From Paulinella micropora (lineage: Eukaryota > Cercozoa > Imbricatea > Euglyphida), in assembly GCA_009731375.1 (NCBI GenBank), contig BJOX01000164.1:459744-523743 (forward strand): a stretch of 64,000 bases of DNA, read 5' to 3'. Shown one piece after another: positions 26,539 through 36,935 of this stretch. The translations under genes and the position numbers were made by a program. Position 1 is the first letter of the stretch. Each line of letters starts with the position of its first letter. Below the pieces are notes generated by a model that did no database searches, was not told the DNA's origin, and worked only from the letters and a program-made list of their open reading frames with translations.

Positions 26539-27888
26539 CCCCACTCGGGTATTCTTTTATCGAGCTCACCACTCGGTGGATGGAGGCCTGGGGTAGACTT
26601 CTACGATGTTTTTGATGCTAGGTTCCGTCTCCAGGGATTCGACTGGCATCGCTGCTTTGCCTCACCGCACTGCCTCACCCACACATCCACGCTGGCACAC
26701 TGTTTCTCCTCTTGCTCTTGTACCTATGTCGGTCTCGGGGAAGTCGAGGTGGAATTCGCGGGCAGAGGTAGCGGGCGGCATTTGCGGATTAAATGTGCGT
26801 CTTGTGAGGAGGCGGAGAAGATGGTGCGGCTCCTGCGGGAGCGTAAGTTCTTTACGGGAAAGGTTCACGTTGCGACGGGTAGGACTTTCCGGGAAAGAGA
26901 GAAGCTGCGGGCTGCACGGGGGGATGCCCAGTATGTAGAGATGCAGAGCGAGCTTCGCAAGCAGGGGTTTGGCTACTGGGTGCTCGACGTGGAAGTCGAC
27001 GAGCCCCAGGGCGAAGCCTCAAGCGGTGAATCTCCCTTGGCGGAGTGGGGCGGGATGCGGGAGCTGGAGGAGCTGGGGCGGAGGGTGCAGGATGGGCCGT
27101 GGAGGGTGGCGGAGGGCTCCAGGCGGGCTCAACCGAAGCGCAGGCATCGGCATCAGCTTCGTTCTTCCCAATTTGTGAAAGGCTTCCCACTGAGGGTGGC
27201 CTCACATAATTGGCAAGGCAAAGTGGGTGCGGATAGCCCAGGCTTTGGGGAATGGCCGGAGCACTACAAGGAGCGAGGCTGGGTGATCGTCGGAGTCCAG
27301 GAGCACAACCTATCGTCGCAGAAGGTGGAGAAGCTCCAAGTCGACGGCTTCGCAGTCCTCGGCAAAGCGGCTGCAACTGGTGCGGGCTCGCGTCTCTTGG
27401 GGGGAGTCTTGACGTTGGTGGCCAACTATCTGGCACCGTGCGCTACCATTGTACAGGCGCCTGTTTCACACCCACAGCAATTGTGGGTGAGGCTGTCGTC
27501 TGGGAGCGCGACGGCGTCGGATGTGTTCATCGGCAACGGCTACTTCCCCCAAGAAATTCAACGAGAGGAATCTATTGCAGCCTATGAGGCGTGGCAGGCG
27601 GCCGTCTCCTACTTCGCCACCAAAGGTCATGTGGTTACGGTTGGTGATGCTAATGCTAAGCTGGGGCCCGCCAGAATAGCGCGGGAGGAGGGAGTGGTGG
27701 GCCTCTTTGGCGAGATAGATGAGAGGGGTAGAGGGGTTAGGAGTGAGAATGGTGAGTTGCTGGCTGCGATGCTTGTTGCCACGGGGTTGCGCAATCTCAG
27801 TAGGTTTTCGCAACCACGGGGGGACAAACATTGGTGGTCTAGGCAGGAATATGTAGGTGGACGAAGGCATCTGCTGGATTACATCTGA
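26539..27888 (+). CDS. LINE ORF: RNA-binding-like N-part plus APE endonuclease
   Basis: The frame is open from 26539 with no ATG near its start; GTG 26749 is the first common alternative start. Before the endonuclease there is a basic, helical region (RIKCASCEEAEKMVRLLRER, then YVEMQSELRKQGFGYW) resembling the C-terminal part of LINE ORF1 proteins. The endonuclease follows: RVASHNWQGK, VQEHN (catalytic Glu, residue 185 from 26749), VTVGDANAKLG (Asp300), and HLLDYI just before a TGA at 27886. The remaining motif DLDTDHKAVW lies in the next frame (27881-27994), so the end of the domain is cut by a +1 shift. The role would be nicking target DNA for target-primed reverse transcription. Confidence 0.72.
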   Translation, partial: PHSGILLSSSPLGGWRPGVDFYDVFDARFRLQGFDWHRCFASPHCLTHTSTLAHCFSSCSCTYVGLGEVEVEFAGRGSGRHLRIKCASCEEAEKMVRLLRERKFFTGKVHVATGRTFREREKLRAARGDAQYVEMQSELRKQGFGYWVLDVEVDEPQGEASSGESPLAEWGGMRELEELGRRVQDGPWRVAEGSRRAQPKRRHRHQLRSSQFVKGFPLRVASHNWQGKVGADSPGFGEWPEHYKERGWVIVGVQEHNLSSQKVEKLQVDGFAVLGKAAATGAGSRLLGGVLTLVANYLAPCATIVQAPVSHPQQLWVRLSSGSATASDVFIGNGYFPQEIQREESIAAYEAWQAAVSYFATKGHVVTVGDANAKLGPARIAREEGVVGLFGEIDERGRGVRSENGELLAAMLVATGLRNLSRFSQPRGDKHWWSRQEYVGGRRHLLDYI

Positions 27889-27994
27889 GCTGGCGGAGGA
27901 GGCGAGCTTCGGCGTCGACGAGGTAGACCTTGATACCGACCACAAAGCTGTGTGGGCGGAACTGGTCTGGGTGGGGACAGCCACCTCCCAAAAA
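27881..27994 (+). pseudogene. Frame-shifted end of the LINE endonuclease
   Basis: The frame starting at 27881 reads TSELAEEASFGVDEVDLD, then TDHKAVWAELVW, and stops after QKAG. The DH pair is the usual last catalytic motif of APE endonucleases. It lies +1 to the upstream frame and -1... relative to RT the frame changes again near the AAAAA run at about 27989, so at least two small indels separate EN from RT. Confidence 0.65.
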
Positions 27995-30900
27995 GCAGGT
28001 TAAGAGGTACAAAGCATTCAAGGCAGAGCGCTTGATAGGCAGGGTAGTTCAGGGTAAGGAGAGTGAGCTGTCTAAGCTTAGGTTGAAGTACGACGAGACC
28101 TTTGCAGCTGGTATATCGGGGCTGTTGCCAGATGGCCTCCCAGATCTATCAGCAGTGGAGGACCCGGATGAGCTTCAGCAGGAGGTAGATAGGGTCGCTA
28201 GCTTAGTGGTCCGAGCTTTCACGGGCGCAGCCGTGAAGGTCTTGGGAGTTCGGGTGATTAGGCCAGGGTTTACTAATGCATGGTTTGATGAGAGTCTTAG
28301 GGAAGCGATTGCGCGACGGAGAGAGGCATACGGCCTCTGGCGAAGGAATGAGGCCAACCGAGAGGCCTGGCAAAGATATAAAGAAGCGAGGAAGGCGGTC
28401 AGAAGGTTATGCAAGGAGAAGAAGGAGCAAGCGTGGAAGCGGGTCCAGAATGACACCGCTGCCAACTTCAGGAGCGCTACCATGGCCACGTACTGGAAGC
28501 TGTCAAAGCGTTTGGGCGGGGTTCGGCGGTCGAACGCTTCTGCTCCTGTTCGGAAGCCCGATGGCACTCTGGCATGCACACTCCGGGAAAAACTACAAGA
28601 ATGGGAAGAATACCGCCGACGTATGGTGGTCCCCAAAGAAAACCAGTTTTTGGAGGATGCATGTGTAGAGGAAGTCGGTTCTGATGAGGAAGCAGCGCGG
28701 ATTGAGCCCGAGCGGAAGGCCCGCGAAACCTTCCAGTATAACGACAACCTGCGCGACCAATTCGAGGCCATGGCGCAAGCCGAGGAGATCCGGACTGAGA
28801 CGGGCCCGCTGGACTATGATTACACCGAGAAGGAAGTGGAGCTCTGCCAGGAAAATCTCCAGAATCACAAAGCGTGCTCACCGGATAAGATCAAGAACGA
28901 GATGCTCAAGTACGGAGGCACGCGGATTGTGAGCTTTCTGGTGCGCTTCTTCAACTGGTTGAAATCGTGCGAATACACCCCCAGCGACTGGGGCAAAGCG
29001 ATTATCGTCAACATCCCAAAAGGAGGCGACCCAACCGATCCGGAAAATTGGAGAGACATCGCGATTCTGAGCTGTCTGGGTAAGATGTATCTGTCCCTTA
29101 TGGCGGCGAGGCTTACGGCTTTCATCGATCAGCCGGGCAGGCTTCGCCCAGAGCAGGGTGGGTTCCGGCCAAAACGTAGTACGGGGGACCAGATTTTTGT
29201 CCTTAAGGAGCGTCTGCGCCTTAGACAACAAGCTGGCCTCCGTTCTTTCGTTTTGTTCGTGGATCTGAGAAAGGCATTCCCTACGGTTTGGCGGGCCGGG
29301 TTGTTTCAGAGGCTAACCCAGATGGGGGTACAGGGCAAGTTCTATCGCATTCTGCGGCGTTTTTACCGAAGAACGTCATCGCGAGTGCTAGTCGATGGCG
29401 AACTCACTGGTGAAGTGCTGGAAGAGATGGGAGTTCAGCAAGGGTCGCCGTTGTCACCGTCGCTGTTCAACGTCTTCATGGATGAGCTAACGGTCCGAAT
29501 CGCGAAAGAGTTGGAGATCGAGGACCTCAACCGCATCGAAGACATACGGACCCTGCTTTACGCCGACGACGTTGCGGTAATTGCGCATAGTGTCACGGAG
29601 CTTCAACAGATTGTAAATGTCGTGGCGACATTCGTGGAGGACTATCGGCTTGAAATCAACCTGAAACCGGGCAAGACGGAAGTCATGCCGATATACGGGC
29701 ACGCCAAGTCAAAAAAGTCGCCCCCATGCGTGAGGTTCCGGGGCAAGGTTCTCAACGTCACCGACCACTACAAATACCTGGGAGTTCTGCTCACGGACAC
29801 CCTCTCCGATAAACCGCAAGCGAAGCGGGCGGCGGAAATCACTGTAGCGGGAACGGCTGCCTGCTACCCCCTCTGGATTGCCCATGAAGTTCCAGCGCGT
29901 CTTCGGCTGATGAATTGGCAGCAAATGGTTGGCGCAAAGTTGCTTTACGCATCGGCTTTTTGGGATCTGCCGGGCGCCAACAAGCTGAGTAAGCTGGAGG
30001 GCGCGTTGGTAGCGCCCCTGCGGGTCATCTTGGGTGTTGGTACGCGCACAAGCGGCTGCATCACCAGGGGTTTAGGCCGCACGCCGAGTTTTAGCATCCT
30101 TGCCAAGGCGGCCCGGCTTCGGTTCCTAGGGCGCATCGAGTTACTGGGCAACACAGCGCTAACACGCAGGCTTTACAACACGGGTCGGTGCAAATGGAAG
30201 GAAGATACGGAAAATTTGATCTTAGCAGATCACAGGCTGCGGGAGGGCTTGGATGCGCTCAAGCGGGTCGTGAACGAAGATGGCACGGTAGATGATAAGG
30301 ACTGGCGGGCCGCTCTGGCGAACTGGAACGAGGTGGTAAAGCAATGGTCTGTCCGGCAGGAAGTAGCTGGCTGGGAGCGGCAGGCTAAGCCCTCTGATGG
30401 GCTTAGGGTGCTGCTTAGCCAGATGTCTTCCCGCTCTGCTTTCCCACGTTGGCGGGCGCTGGAGGGGGGAAGTCACAACCTTATCAGAAGGCGATTGTTG
30501 AGCTGCAACAATCGCCTTCGCCTCTACCGATCCAAATTTGGCTCATGCTCGCCGGACTGCTCAAGCTGTTTCGCCTTGTGTGGCACTGAGGTTAACGAGT
30601 CGTTACGTCACTTCCTGCTGCATTGCCCAACGTTTGCGAGCTCTCGTGAGGCACTGTTTAAGTTTATCGATGAGGCGCAAGCCCGGCAGCCCCTCATGCT
30701 GAATCGAGGAGGGCTTTATCACAGGGAACTGCGGGAGGCAGAGGAGGAGATGAGGCTCTTCAAAGAGGAATGGCTGAAGGGGGAGGATGAAAAGATGGCG
30801 GCGATGCTCGGCGTTTTGTTTATCCCTGTCCCAGAAGAGGTGGAGGAGGAGTTAGGAAGGTTTGTTGCCACCATCTGGAAGGAGTGGGAGGAGTTGGAGG

Positions 30901-31294
30901 CGCAGACCAGGGAGGCAGAGGGGGCGGAGGAGGAGGAGGAGGTGATCGACCTCACGGTCGTTCAGGAGGTGGGTAGAAGGAGGGGAAGGCCTAGTCAGGT
31001 AGAATGTCTGGCTAGATCTGTTGTAGGTGGAGGTCAGCGCAGCGTCGCGGACTTCTTCTCGGCAGATAACTCCTCTCACTCCTTGCACCCACTTGCGCAT
31101 GCACAGCACGCTCATTTGCACATTGCACCGCCAGTCGAGTCTTTGGAGCGGAGCCGCGTCACCGAACGGCCCCGTGCTACCAATGGAGGCACATGTCCGA
31201 CAGGATCAAAGGCCAATCGACTGATACGTCTATTATTATTATTAAAATTATTATTAAAATTATTATTAAAATTACAATTAAAATTATTATTAAA

Positions 31295-31329
<35 letters not shown>

Positions 31330-31358
31330 TACTACTACTACTACTACTACTATTATTA

Positions 31359-31399
<41 letters not shown>

Positions 31400-31451
31400 C
31401 TATCTATATATAATTGTTGAACTTGACATTGTCCTTTGTCATGAAGCGTAG
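27930..31451 (+). CDS. LINE reverse transcriptase ORF
   Basis: 1173 codons counted from a TTG; the natural frame joins near PPPKKQVKRYKAF. RT fingers/palm: AIIVNIPKGG, GKMYLSLMAARL, GGFRPKRSTGDQ, FVDLRKAF (Asp445), GVQQGSPLSPSLFN and YADDVAV (544-547). A thumb and a Cys/His cluster (CSPDCSSCFALC then HFLLHC, about 873-900) follow, as in the zinc-knuckle of many LINEs. The C-terminal part is acidic (EEEEEVIDLTVVQ). No stop occurs before the element ends at 31235: the frame runs through the conserved tail and the (ATT)n into flanking DNA. RT is intact; the element as a whole is disabled by the upstream frameshifts unless those are sequencing errors. Confidence 0.85.
30487..30519. other. Perfect 14-bp hairpin inside the LINE ORF
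   Basis: GAAGGCGATTGTTG and its exact reverse complement flank a 5-nt loop AGCTG. It is within RT-ORF coding sequence. Confidence 0.6.
31236..31397. repeat. (ATT)n with (ATTAAA) and (ACT)n blocks
   Basis: Tail of the LINE: TTATTAAAA-type units first, then (ATT)n and (ACT)8. Confidence 0.95.
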
Positions 31452-32025
31452 TATAGTACTGCAACAGTTCCAAAGCATATCAACCAAGCTCACTGTAAAT
31501 GACTCTCTACCATTTTTCCATTGCAACTTTTTAATCTACATCTCATGTACATGTAGAACAAAAAGTAAGGGTACAGATACAAGCATACCGAACCCGATCA
31601 AAATTCCGTGGTTTTTGCAAGCAAGCCGTAAAACTCGGCGAACTCAATCAAAAATATCGGTAAATTGCGATAAATTTTGTTCACGGTATTTTTGCTGCCA
31701 TTTTTGAGACTTGGTGTTGAGCTTTTTTGTCCAAACACAGTCAAAAAAACGACAGGAAGCATAGTTTATTATGAGGCTAGCAACAAGTTTTTTTAGCCAC
31801 TTGTGTGATTATACTCACTTGGAGCTACGTGGCCGTTACTGCCGTTACTACCGGGGGTCCACGTGGCCCTGGTACGGGCAGCGCCAGGGCAGTGCGCAGT
31901 GCTCCTGCAGTTGCGCGCGGATCTTGTCCGCGACGGTTACTGGAAACTCCGCCGTTTTTCGCTTGATCAGATCGGCCCCGCAGGCAACCCCCTCACAGGT
32001 AGCACTGGCATGAGAAAGACAAGAA
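31398..32025. other. Unique stretch without a gene
   Basis: No frame with recognisable motifs. GC-rich between about 31830 and 31985, with small palindromes such as GGTCCACGTGGCCC near 31856. Confidence 0.5.
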
Positions 32026-32185
32026 CACAGAAAAGCATGGCCCAGAAATTACCCTGGCAATTACTCTTAATGTGGTTAGCTTCCCGGGGAAATAGCCACG
32101 TAGCCGTCTACGTGGGCAATTTCCCCGGGAAGCTAACCACATTAAGAGTAATTACCAGGTAATTTCTGGGCCATGCTTTTCTGTG
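32026..32185. mobile_element. 160-bp near-perfect hairpin element
   Basis: The left arm starts CACAGAAAAGCATGGCCCAG and the right arm ends with its reverse complement at 32185. Arms are about 78 bp with a 4-nt centre (CACGTAG-CCGT-CTACGTG) and only a couple of mismatches or indels. No frame is encoded. It could be a foldback MITE or an RNA hairpin locus. No clear target duplication. Confidence 0.75.
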
Positions 32186-32293
32186 GAATGAAAGATTCAG
32201 AGGTTAATGGGCGTGTGGTATGACCTTGTCGCCCCCNNNNNNNNNNNNNNNNNNNNNNNNNNNNNNNNNNNNNNNNNNNNNNNNNNNNNNNNN

Positions 32294-32326
<33 letters not shown>

Positions 32327-32329
32327 GTT
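32294..32329. repeat. Poly-C run beside gap 32237-32293
   Basis: About 36 C follow the gap. Frames through it are artefacts. Confidence 0.8.
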
Positions 32330-32344
32330 CGCCCCCAAAGAGAT

Positions 32345-32690
32345 GCGCGCGCGTGTGTGTGTGTGTGCGTGTGTTTATGTATGTATGTGTATGTATGTAT
32401 GTGTACATGTATGCATATGCATGTGTGAGCATATCTACGAACTGTATGTATGTATACATGCATGAACAAAGATTTCAACAGACAGAGAAAAAAGAGATAG
32501 GCAGATGAAATGTGAGATCTAAAAAGAGAACAGATAGCTATATGTATGTATATGTTTATGTATATGTCTATATACATATATATATAGACATATAAATATA
32601 TGTATATGTAAAGATAGATGGATAGATGGATAGATAGATAGATAGATATATAGATAGGTAGATAGATAGATAGATAGATAGTAGTAGTAG
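32345..32690. repeat. (GT)n, (TATG)n, (TA)n and (GATA)n simple repeats
   Basis: Successive simple-repeat tracts with a short non-repetitive link at about 32470-32530. Confidence 0.9.
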
Positions 32691-32731
32691 ACCTGAATTT
32701 CCCGTTACGTTGGTTCAGCATAGAGCATGTA

Positions 32732-32806
<75 letters not shown>

Positions 32807-33062
32807 GATAAATAGATAGGTAGGTAGATAGATAGATAGATAGTAGTAGTAGACCTAAGTTTCCCGTTGCGTTGGTTCAGCATATAGAGCATGTAATGTA
32901 CGCGCTTGATCGGCGCTTGCTTGTTTGTAGCCAGAATACGATAAAAGACACTATACGAGAATAAACCAATATGTATGTATGTATGTATGTATGTTCAGCA
33001 TATAGAGCATGTAATGTACGCGCTTGATACTCATCTACCTACCTATCTATCTATCTATCTAA

Positions 33063-33137
<75 letters not shown>

Positions 33138-33385
33138 GCTTGTTTGTAGCCAGATACGATAAAAGACACTATACGAGAATAAACCAATGTGTATGTATGT
33201 ATGTATGTTCAGCATATAGAGCATGTAATGTACGCGCTTGATCGGCGCTTGCTTCTTTGTAGCCAGAAGACGATAAAAGACACTATACGAGAATAAACCA
33301 ATATGTATGTATGTATGTATGTTCAGGATATAGAGCATGTAATGTACGCGCTTGATACTCTACCTACCTATCTATCTATCTATCC

Positions 33386-33462
<77 letters not shown>

Positions 33463-33617
33463 GCTTGTTTGTGGCCAGAATACGATAAAAAACACTATAC
33501 GAGAATAAACCAATATGTATGTATGTATGCATGCATGTATGTATGTATGTTCAGCATATGGAGCATGTAATGTACGCGCTTGATACTCATCTACCTACCT
33601 ATCTATCTATCTATCCG

Positions 33618-33669
<52 letters not shown>

Positions 33670-33850
33670 GCTTGTTTGTAGCCAGAATAGATAAAAGACA
33701 CTATACGAGAATAAACCAATATGTATGTATGTATGTATGTATGTTCAGCATATAAAGCATGTAATGTACGCGCTTGATCGGCGCTTGCTTGTTTGTAGCC
33801 AGAAGACGATAAAAGACACTGTAAGAGAATAAACCAATATGTATGAATGT
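32691..33850. repeat. Higher-order array: TTCAGCATATAGAGCATG box alternating with (TCTA)n/(TATG)n
   Basis: The box TTCAGCATATAGAGCATG + TAATGTACGCGCTTGA recurs at about 32713, 32876, 32995, 33209, 33323, 33550 and 33744. A second box, TTGTAGCCAGAATACGATAA + AAGACACTATACGAGAATAAACC, recurs at about 32923, 33145, 33258, 33469, 33676 and 33796. Between them lie (TCTA)n or (TATG)n of variable length. A variant of the second box is found at about 36090-36130. Confidence 0.85.
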
Positions 33851-33941
33851 ATGTATACATGTCATAAACAAGCACATGTACAACTTACGTCTTTGTCAGT
33901 ACACAATATCTTTCAACTCTGATCTCATAGTTTTTATCCTC

Positions 33942-34070
33942 CACAAAATGTGGTCAGCTTACCGTCAAAACTACATATGCGGCGCGCCGAAACAATTCGA
34001 CGTGTTTTTCGGGCTCGCCGGCCCAGCTCGCCCGCAAAACACGTGAAATTTGTGGCTAGCCGCATAATTA
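33942..34070 (-). mobile_element. GC-core foldback element, copy 1
   Basis: Inverted repeat with arms ATATGCGGCGCGCC..CGACGTGTTTT.CGGGC around a GCCGGCCC core, ending CTAGCCGCATAATTA. The outer part CCACAAAATGTGGTCAGC..TACCG..AAAACTAC is shared with copies at 36601 and 56176. Sense is opposite to those copies. Confidence 0.75.
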
Positions 34071-34122
34071 TTGTCAAATCATGGTGCTATGATAATACTG
34101 CAGCCATTGCTAGAACGCTTAA

Positions 34123-34271
34123 CCCCACTTGTCACCAGAAAACCTGGCGCCGCAGATGACGGCCTATTTCGCTGGGAATTTTGCCCAGTGTAAAAATCAG
34201 CGTGAAATGAGCCGTGTTTTGCGGCGTCAGCTTTTATTTCACGTCAGGTTTTTCTCGTGACAAATGTGGGG
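34123..34271. mobile_element. TIR element (MITE), copy 1, 149 bp
   Basis: Ends CCCCACTTGTCACCAGAAAA and, inverted, CCCCACATTTGTCACGAGAA. The interior GCTGGGAA.TTTGCCCAGTG and GAAATGAGCCGTGTT is shared with copy 2. Confidence 0.75.
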
Positions 34272-34316
34272 CGGGGGGGGGGGGGGGGGGNNNNNNNNNN
34301 NNNNNNNNNNNNNNNN

Positions 34317-34356
<40 letters not shown>
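34271..34356. repeat. Poly-G tract with embedded gap 34291-34316
   Basis: G runs on both sides of 26 N, immediately adjacent to the right TIR of MITE copy 1. Confidence 0.85.
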
Positions 34357-34359
<3 letters not shown>

Positions 34360-34457
34360 TGACAAGAATCTCGTTGCTCTGCTCAAGTATTGATTACATA
34401 CATTTATACATACAGACATGCATACCTAAGTGTGTCGCCCACATGGGCCTCGTTTAT

Positions 34458-34614
34458 CCCACTTGTCACGAGAAAACCTGACGTAAAAAAAAACTGACGC
34501 CGCAGATATTAACGGAATATTTCGCTGGGAACTTTGCCCAGTGTAAAAATCCGTATGAAATGAGCCGTGTTCGTCAGGTCTTTACTTACGTCAGGTTTTC
34601 TCATGGCAAGTGGG
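34458..34614. mobile_element. TIR element (MITE), copy 2, 157 bp
   Basis: Left end CCCACTTGTCACGAGAAAAC, right end inverted CCCCACTTGCCATGAGAAAA; both continue CTGACGTAA, giving TIRs of about 28 bp. The interior matches copy 1. Confidence 0.78.
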
Positions 34615-34620
34615 GTAGAT

Positions 34621-35511
34621 ATTTGATGTATGTATGTATGTATATATGTATATATGTATGTATGTATGTATGTATGCATACATATATGTACAGATTAAAA
34701 ATGGAGGCGATCGAAAGTGTGTGACCAAACGCCCCCAAAACCACTCGCAAGACAGACAGACAGACAGACATACAGATAGATAGATAGATAGATACATACA
34801 TACATACAGAGGTAGGTAGGTAGGTAGGTAGGTAGGTAGGTAGGTAGGTAGATAGATAGATAGATAGATAGATAGAAACATGGCTTGGTCTATACCTTGA
34901 TGACGAATGTTTGTCGTGGAGTAGGTAGGTAGGTAGGTAGGTAGGTAGGTAGATAGATAGATAGATAGATAGATGGATAGATAGATGGATATAGAAACAT
35001 GGCTTGGTCCATACCTTGATGACGAATGTTTGTCACGTAGTTGCATGTAAGAAAGGACAGATAGTAGGTAGGTAGATAGATAGATAGATAGATAGGTAGA
35101 TAGGTAGATAGATAGATAGATAGATAGATAGGTAGATTGATAGATAGATGGATAGATAGAAACATGACTTGGTCCATACTTGATGACGAATGTTTGTCGT
35201 GTAGTTGCAAGTAAGAAAGGACAGATAGTAGGTAGGTAGGTAGGTAGGTAGAGAGATAGATAGATAGATAGATAGATAGAAACATGGCTTGGTCCATACC
35301 TTGATGACGAATGTTTGTTGTGTAGTAGGTAGGTAGGTAGGTAGATAGATAGATAGATAGATAGATAGACAGACAGATAGATAGACAGATAGATCGATAG
35401 ATAGATAGATAGATAGATAGATGGATAGATAGAAACATGGCTTGGTCCATACCTTTGATGACGAATGTTTGTCGTGTAGTTGCAAGTAAGAAAGGACAGA
35501 TAGTAGGTAAG

Positions 35512-35552
<41 letters not shown>

Positions 35553-35780
35553 GGATAGATAGAAACATGGCTTGGTCCATACCTTGATGTCGAATGTTTG
35601 TCGTGTATTTGCATGTATGTATGTGATGTATGTATGTATGTATGTATGCATGTATGCATGTATGCATGTATGTATGTATGCATGTATGTATGTATGTATG
35701 TATAAGTAAGAAAGGACAGATAGATCGTGCAAGGAAAAGTGAGCTAGCAACATAGATAGATAGATAGATAGATAGATATA
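34621..35780. repeat. Higher-order array: AAACATGGCTTGGTCCATAC box with (GATA)n/(GTAG)n
   Basis: The box AAACATGGCTTGGTCCATAC + CTTGATGACGAATGTTTGTC (often continuing GTGTAGTTGCAAGTAAGAAA) recurs at about 34876, 34995, 35160, 35280, 35434 and 35564. (GATA)n, (GGTA)n and (TATG)n lie between. Frames through it give only Tyr-Leu-Ser-Ile repeats. Confidence 0.88.
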
Positions 35781-35890
35781 GATAAAGCTATAGATGTTAT
35801 CCAAGCAGGTCAGACTTTGCATATGTGTATGTATGTATGCATGTATGTATATGTATATGTACTGTATTAGGGAGCGTGGCGACATGAACA

Positions 35891-36068
35891 TACCTTATAT
35901 ACTCTACAGACTCTATGTATGTATGTATGTATGTATATATGTATGTATATATGTATGTATGCACCTGAGCATTTGCAGCTCAGGTACATACATACATATA
36001 TACATACATATATACATACATACATACATACATACATACATACATAGATCTGTAGAGTATATAAGGTA
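35891..36068. repeat. 178-bp inverted repeat through (TATG)n
   Basis: ACCTTATATACTCTACAGA at the left and its inverse at the right enclose (TATG)n and (CATA)n arms and a centre CACCTGAGC-ATTTGCA-GCTCAGGT. Arms are about 85 bp. Confidence 0.8.
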
Positions 36069-36189
36069 CTGATCGACGCTTGCATTTTTGTAGACAGAAT
36101 ACGATAAAAAAGACATAAAGAAAAATAAATACATGTATACACTACACAACATAAGTCAAATATGTCAAGCAATCCACGTTTAACTAATT

Positions 36190-36330
36190 TCAGTCATGAA
36201 ACAAAATCGCAACAGACATAACATACATAGCATACATAACATACATAACATACATACACATACACACATACACACATACATACATACACATACACACATA
36301 CATACATACATACATACATACACCAAGTTG
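36190..36330. repeat. (CATA)n/(CACATA)n
   Basis: Imperfect CATA/CACA repeats. Confidence 0.9.
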
Positions 36331-36336
36331 AGGTCT

Positions 36337-36535
36337 GTTCTACACCACCCAGATTTCCGGGTTTCTGGGGTGTGAAAGTGGCCGCCACAGGCCAGGCCTT
36401 TTCAGGACGCCAACCCAGAAAGTGGCACCAGAAGCCGGGTTCCGGGTTAAAGTGGCCACCACAGGCCAGGCTTTTCAGGAAGCAAACACCCAAAAAAGTG
36501 CCCCCAGAAACCCGGAATTCTGGGTGGTGTAGAAC
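36337..36535. mobile_element. 199-bp TIR element with internal tandem duplication
   Basis: Left GTTCTACACCACCCAGATTT and right inverted GTTCTACACCACCCAGAATT; both continue CCGGGTTTCTGGGG (TIR about 33 bp). The interior carries two copies of AAGTGGCC.CCACAGGCCAGG + CTTTTCAGGA. Confidence 0.78.
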
Positions 36536-36597
36536 GCGCCTGATCAGTACTCTCTACAAAGTGCTGTGGTATGATTGCTGAAGCCATCTTGAGAATT

Positions 36598-36732
36598 AGT
36601 ATATTATGCGGCCAGCCACAAATTTGACGTGTTTTGCGGGCGAGCCGGGCCGGGCCGGCGAGCCCGCGAAACACGTCAAATTTTGCGCGCCGCACATGTA
36701 GTTTTATCGGTAACCTGACCATATTTTGTGGT
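36598..36732 (+). mobile_element. GC-core foldback element, copy 2
   Basis: AGTATATTATGCGGC, then arms AGCCACAAATTTGACGTGTT + TTGCGGGCGAGC and their inverse around GGGCCGGGCCGGC, then GTAGTTTTATCGGTAACCTG. Confidence 0.8.
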
Positions 36733-36835
36733 GACCGATATAGCTTTTTTTCAACAAAGCCTTTTTGAGTGATATCTTCATCATGATTGTTTCTCAAACT
36801 GTTGAGAAAATAAATAAATAAATAAATACGTGATA

Positions 36836-36897
36836 AATACATACAAACATACATACATGCCTAAGTGAGTCACCCACGCGTGCCTCGTTGCTATATA

Positions 36898-36935
<38 letters not shown>

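Larger units (their letters stand above)
25822..31235 (+). mobile_element. Non-LTR retrotransposon (LINE), about 5.4 kb, frameshifted
   Basis: Begins after (ATT)n near TTTGGGGGGCACCAATAC and ends in TACGTCTATT plus (ATT)n. About 700 bp of 5' region (25822-26538) has no clear frame. An ORF1-like/endonuclease frame (26539-27888) and an RT frame (from 27930) follow. Two frame changes separate them. The presence of an APE-type endonuclease and a simple-repeat tail fits an APE-LINE clade. Its last 176 bp are repeated at 25571-25746. Confidence 0.9.

Noticed and set aside
27252-27587. Alternative frames inside the LINE (e.g. 111 codons) and antisense frames
   Set aside because: GC-rich shadows of the endonuclease and RT frames, which carry the catalytic motifs.
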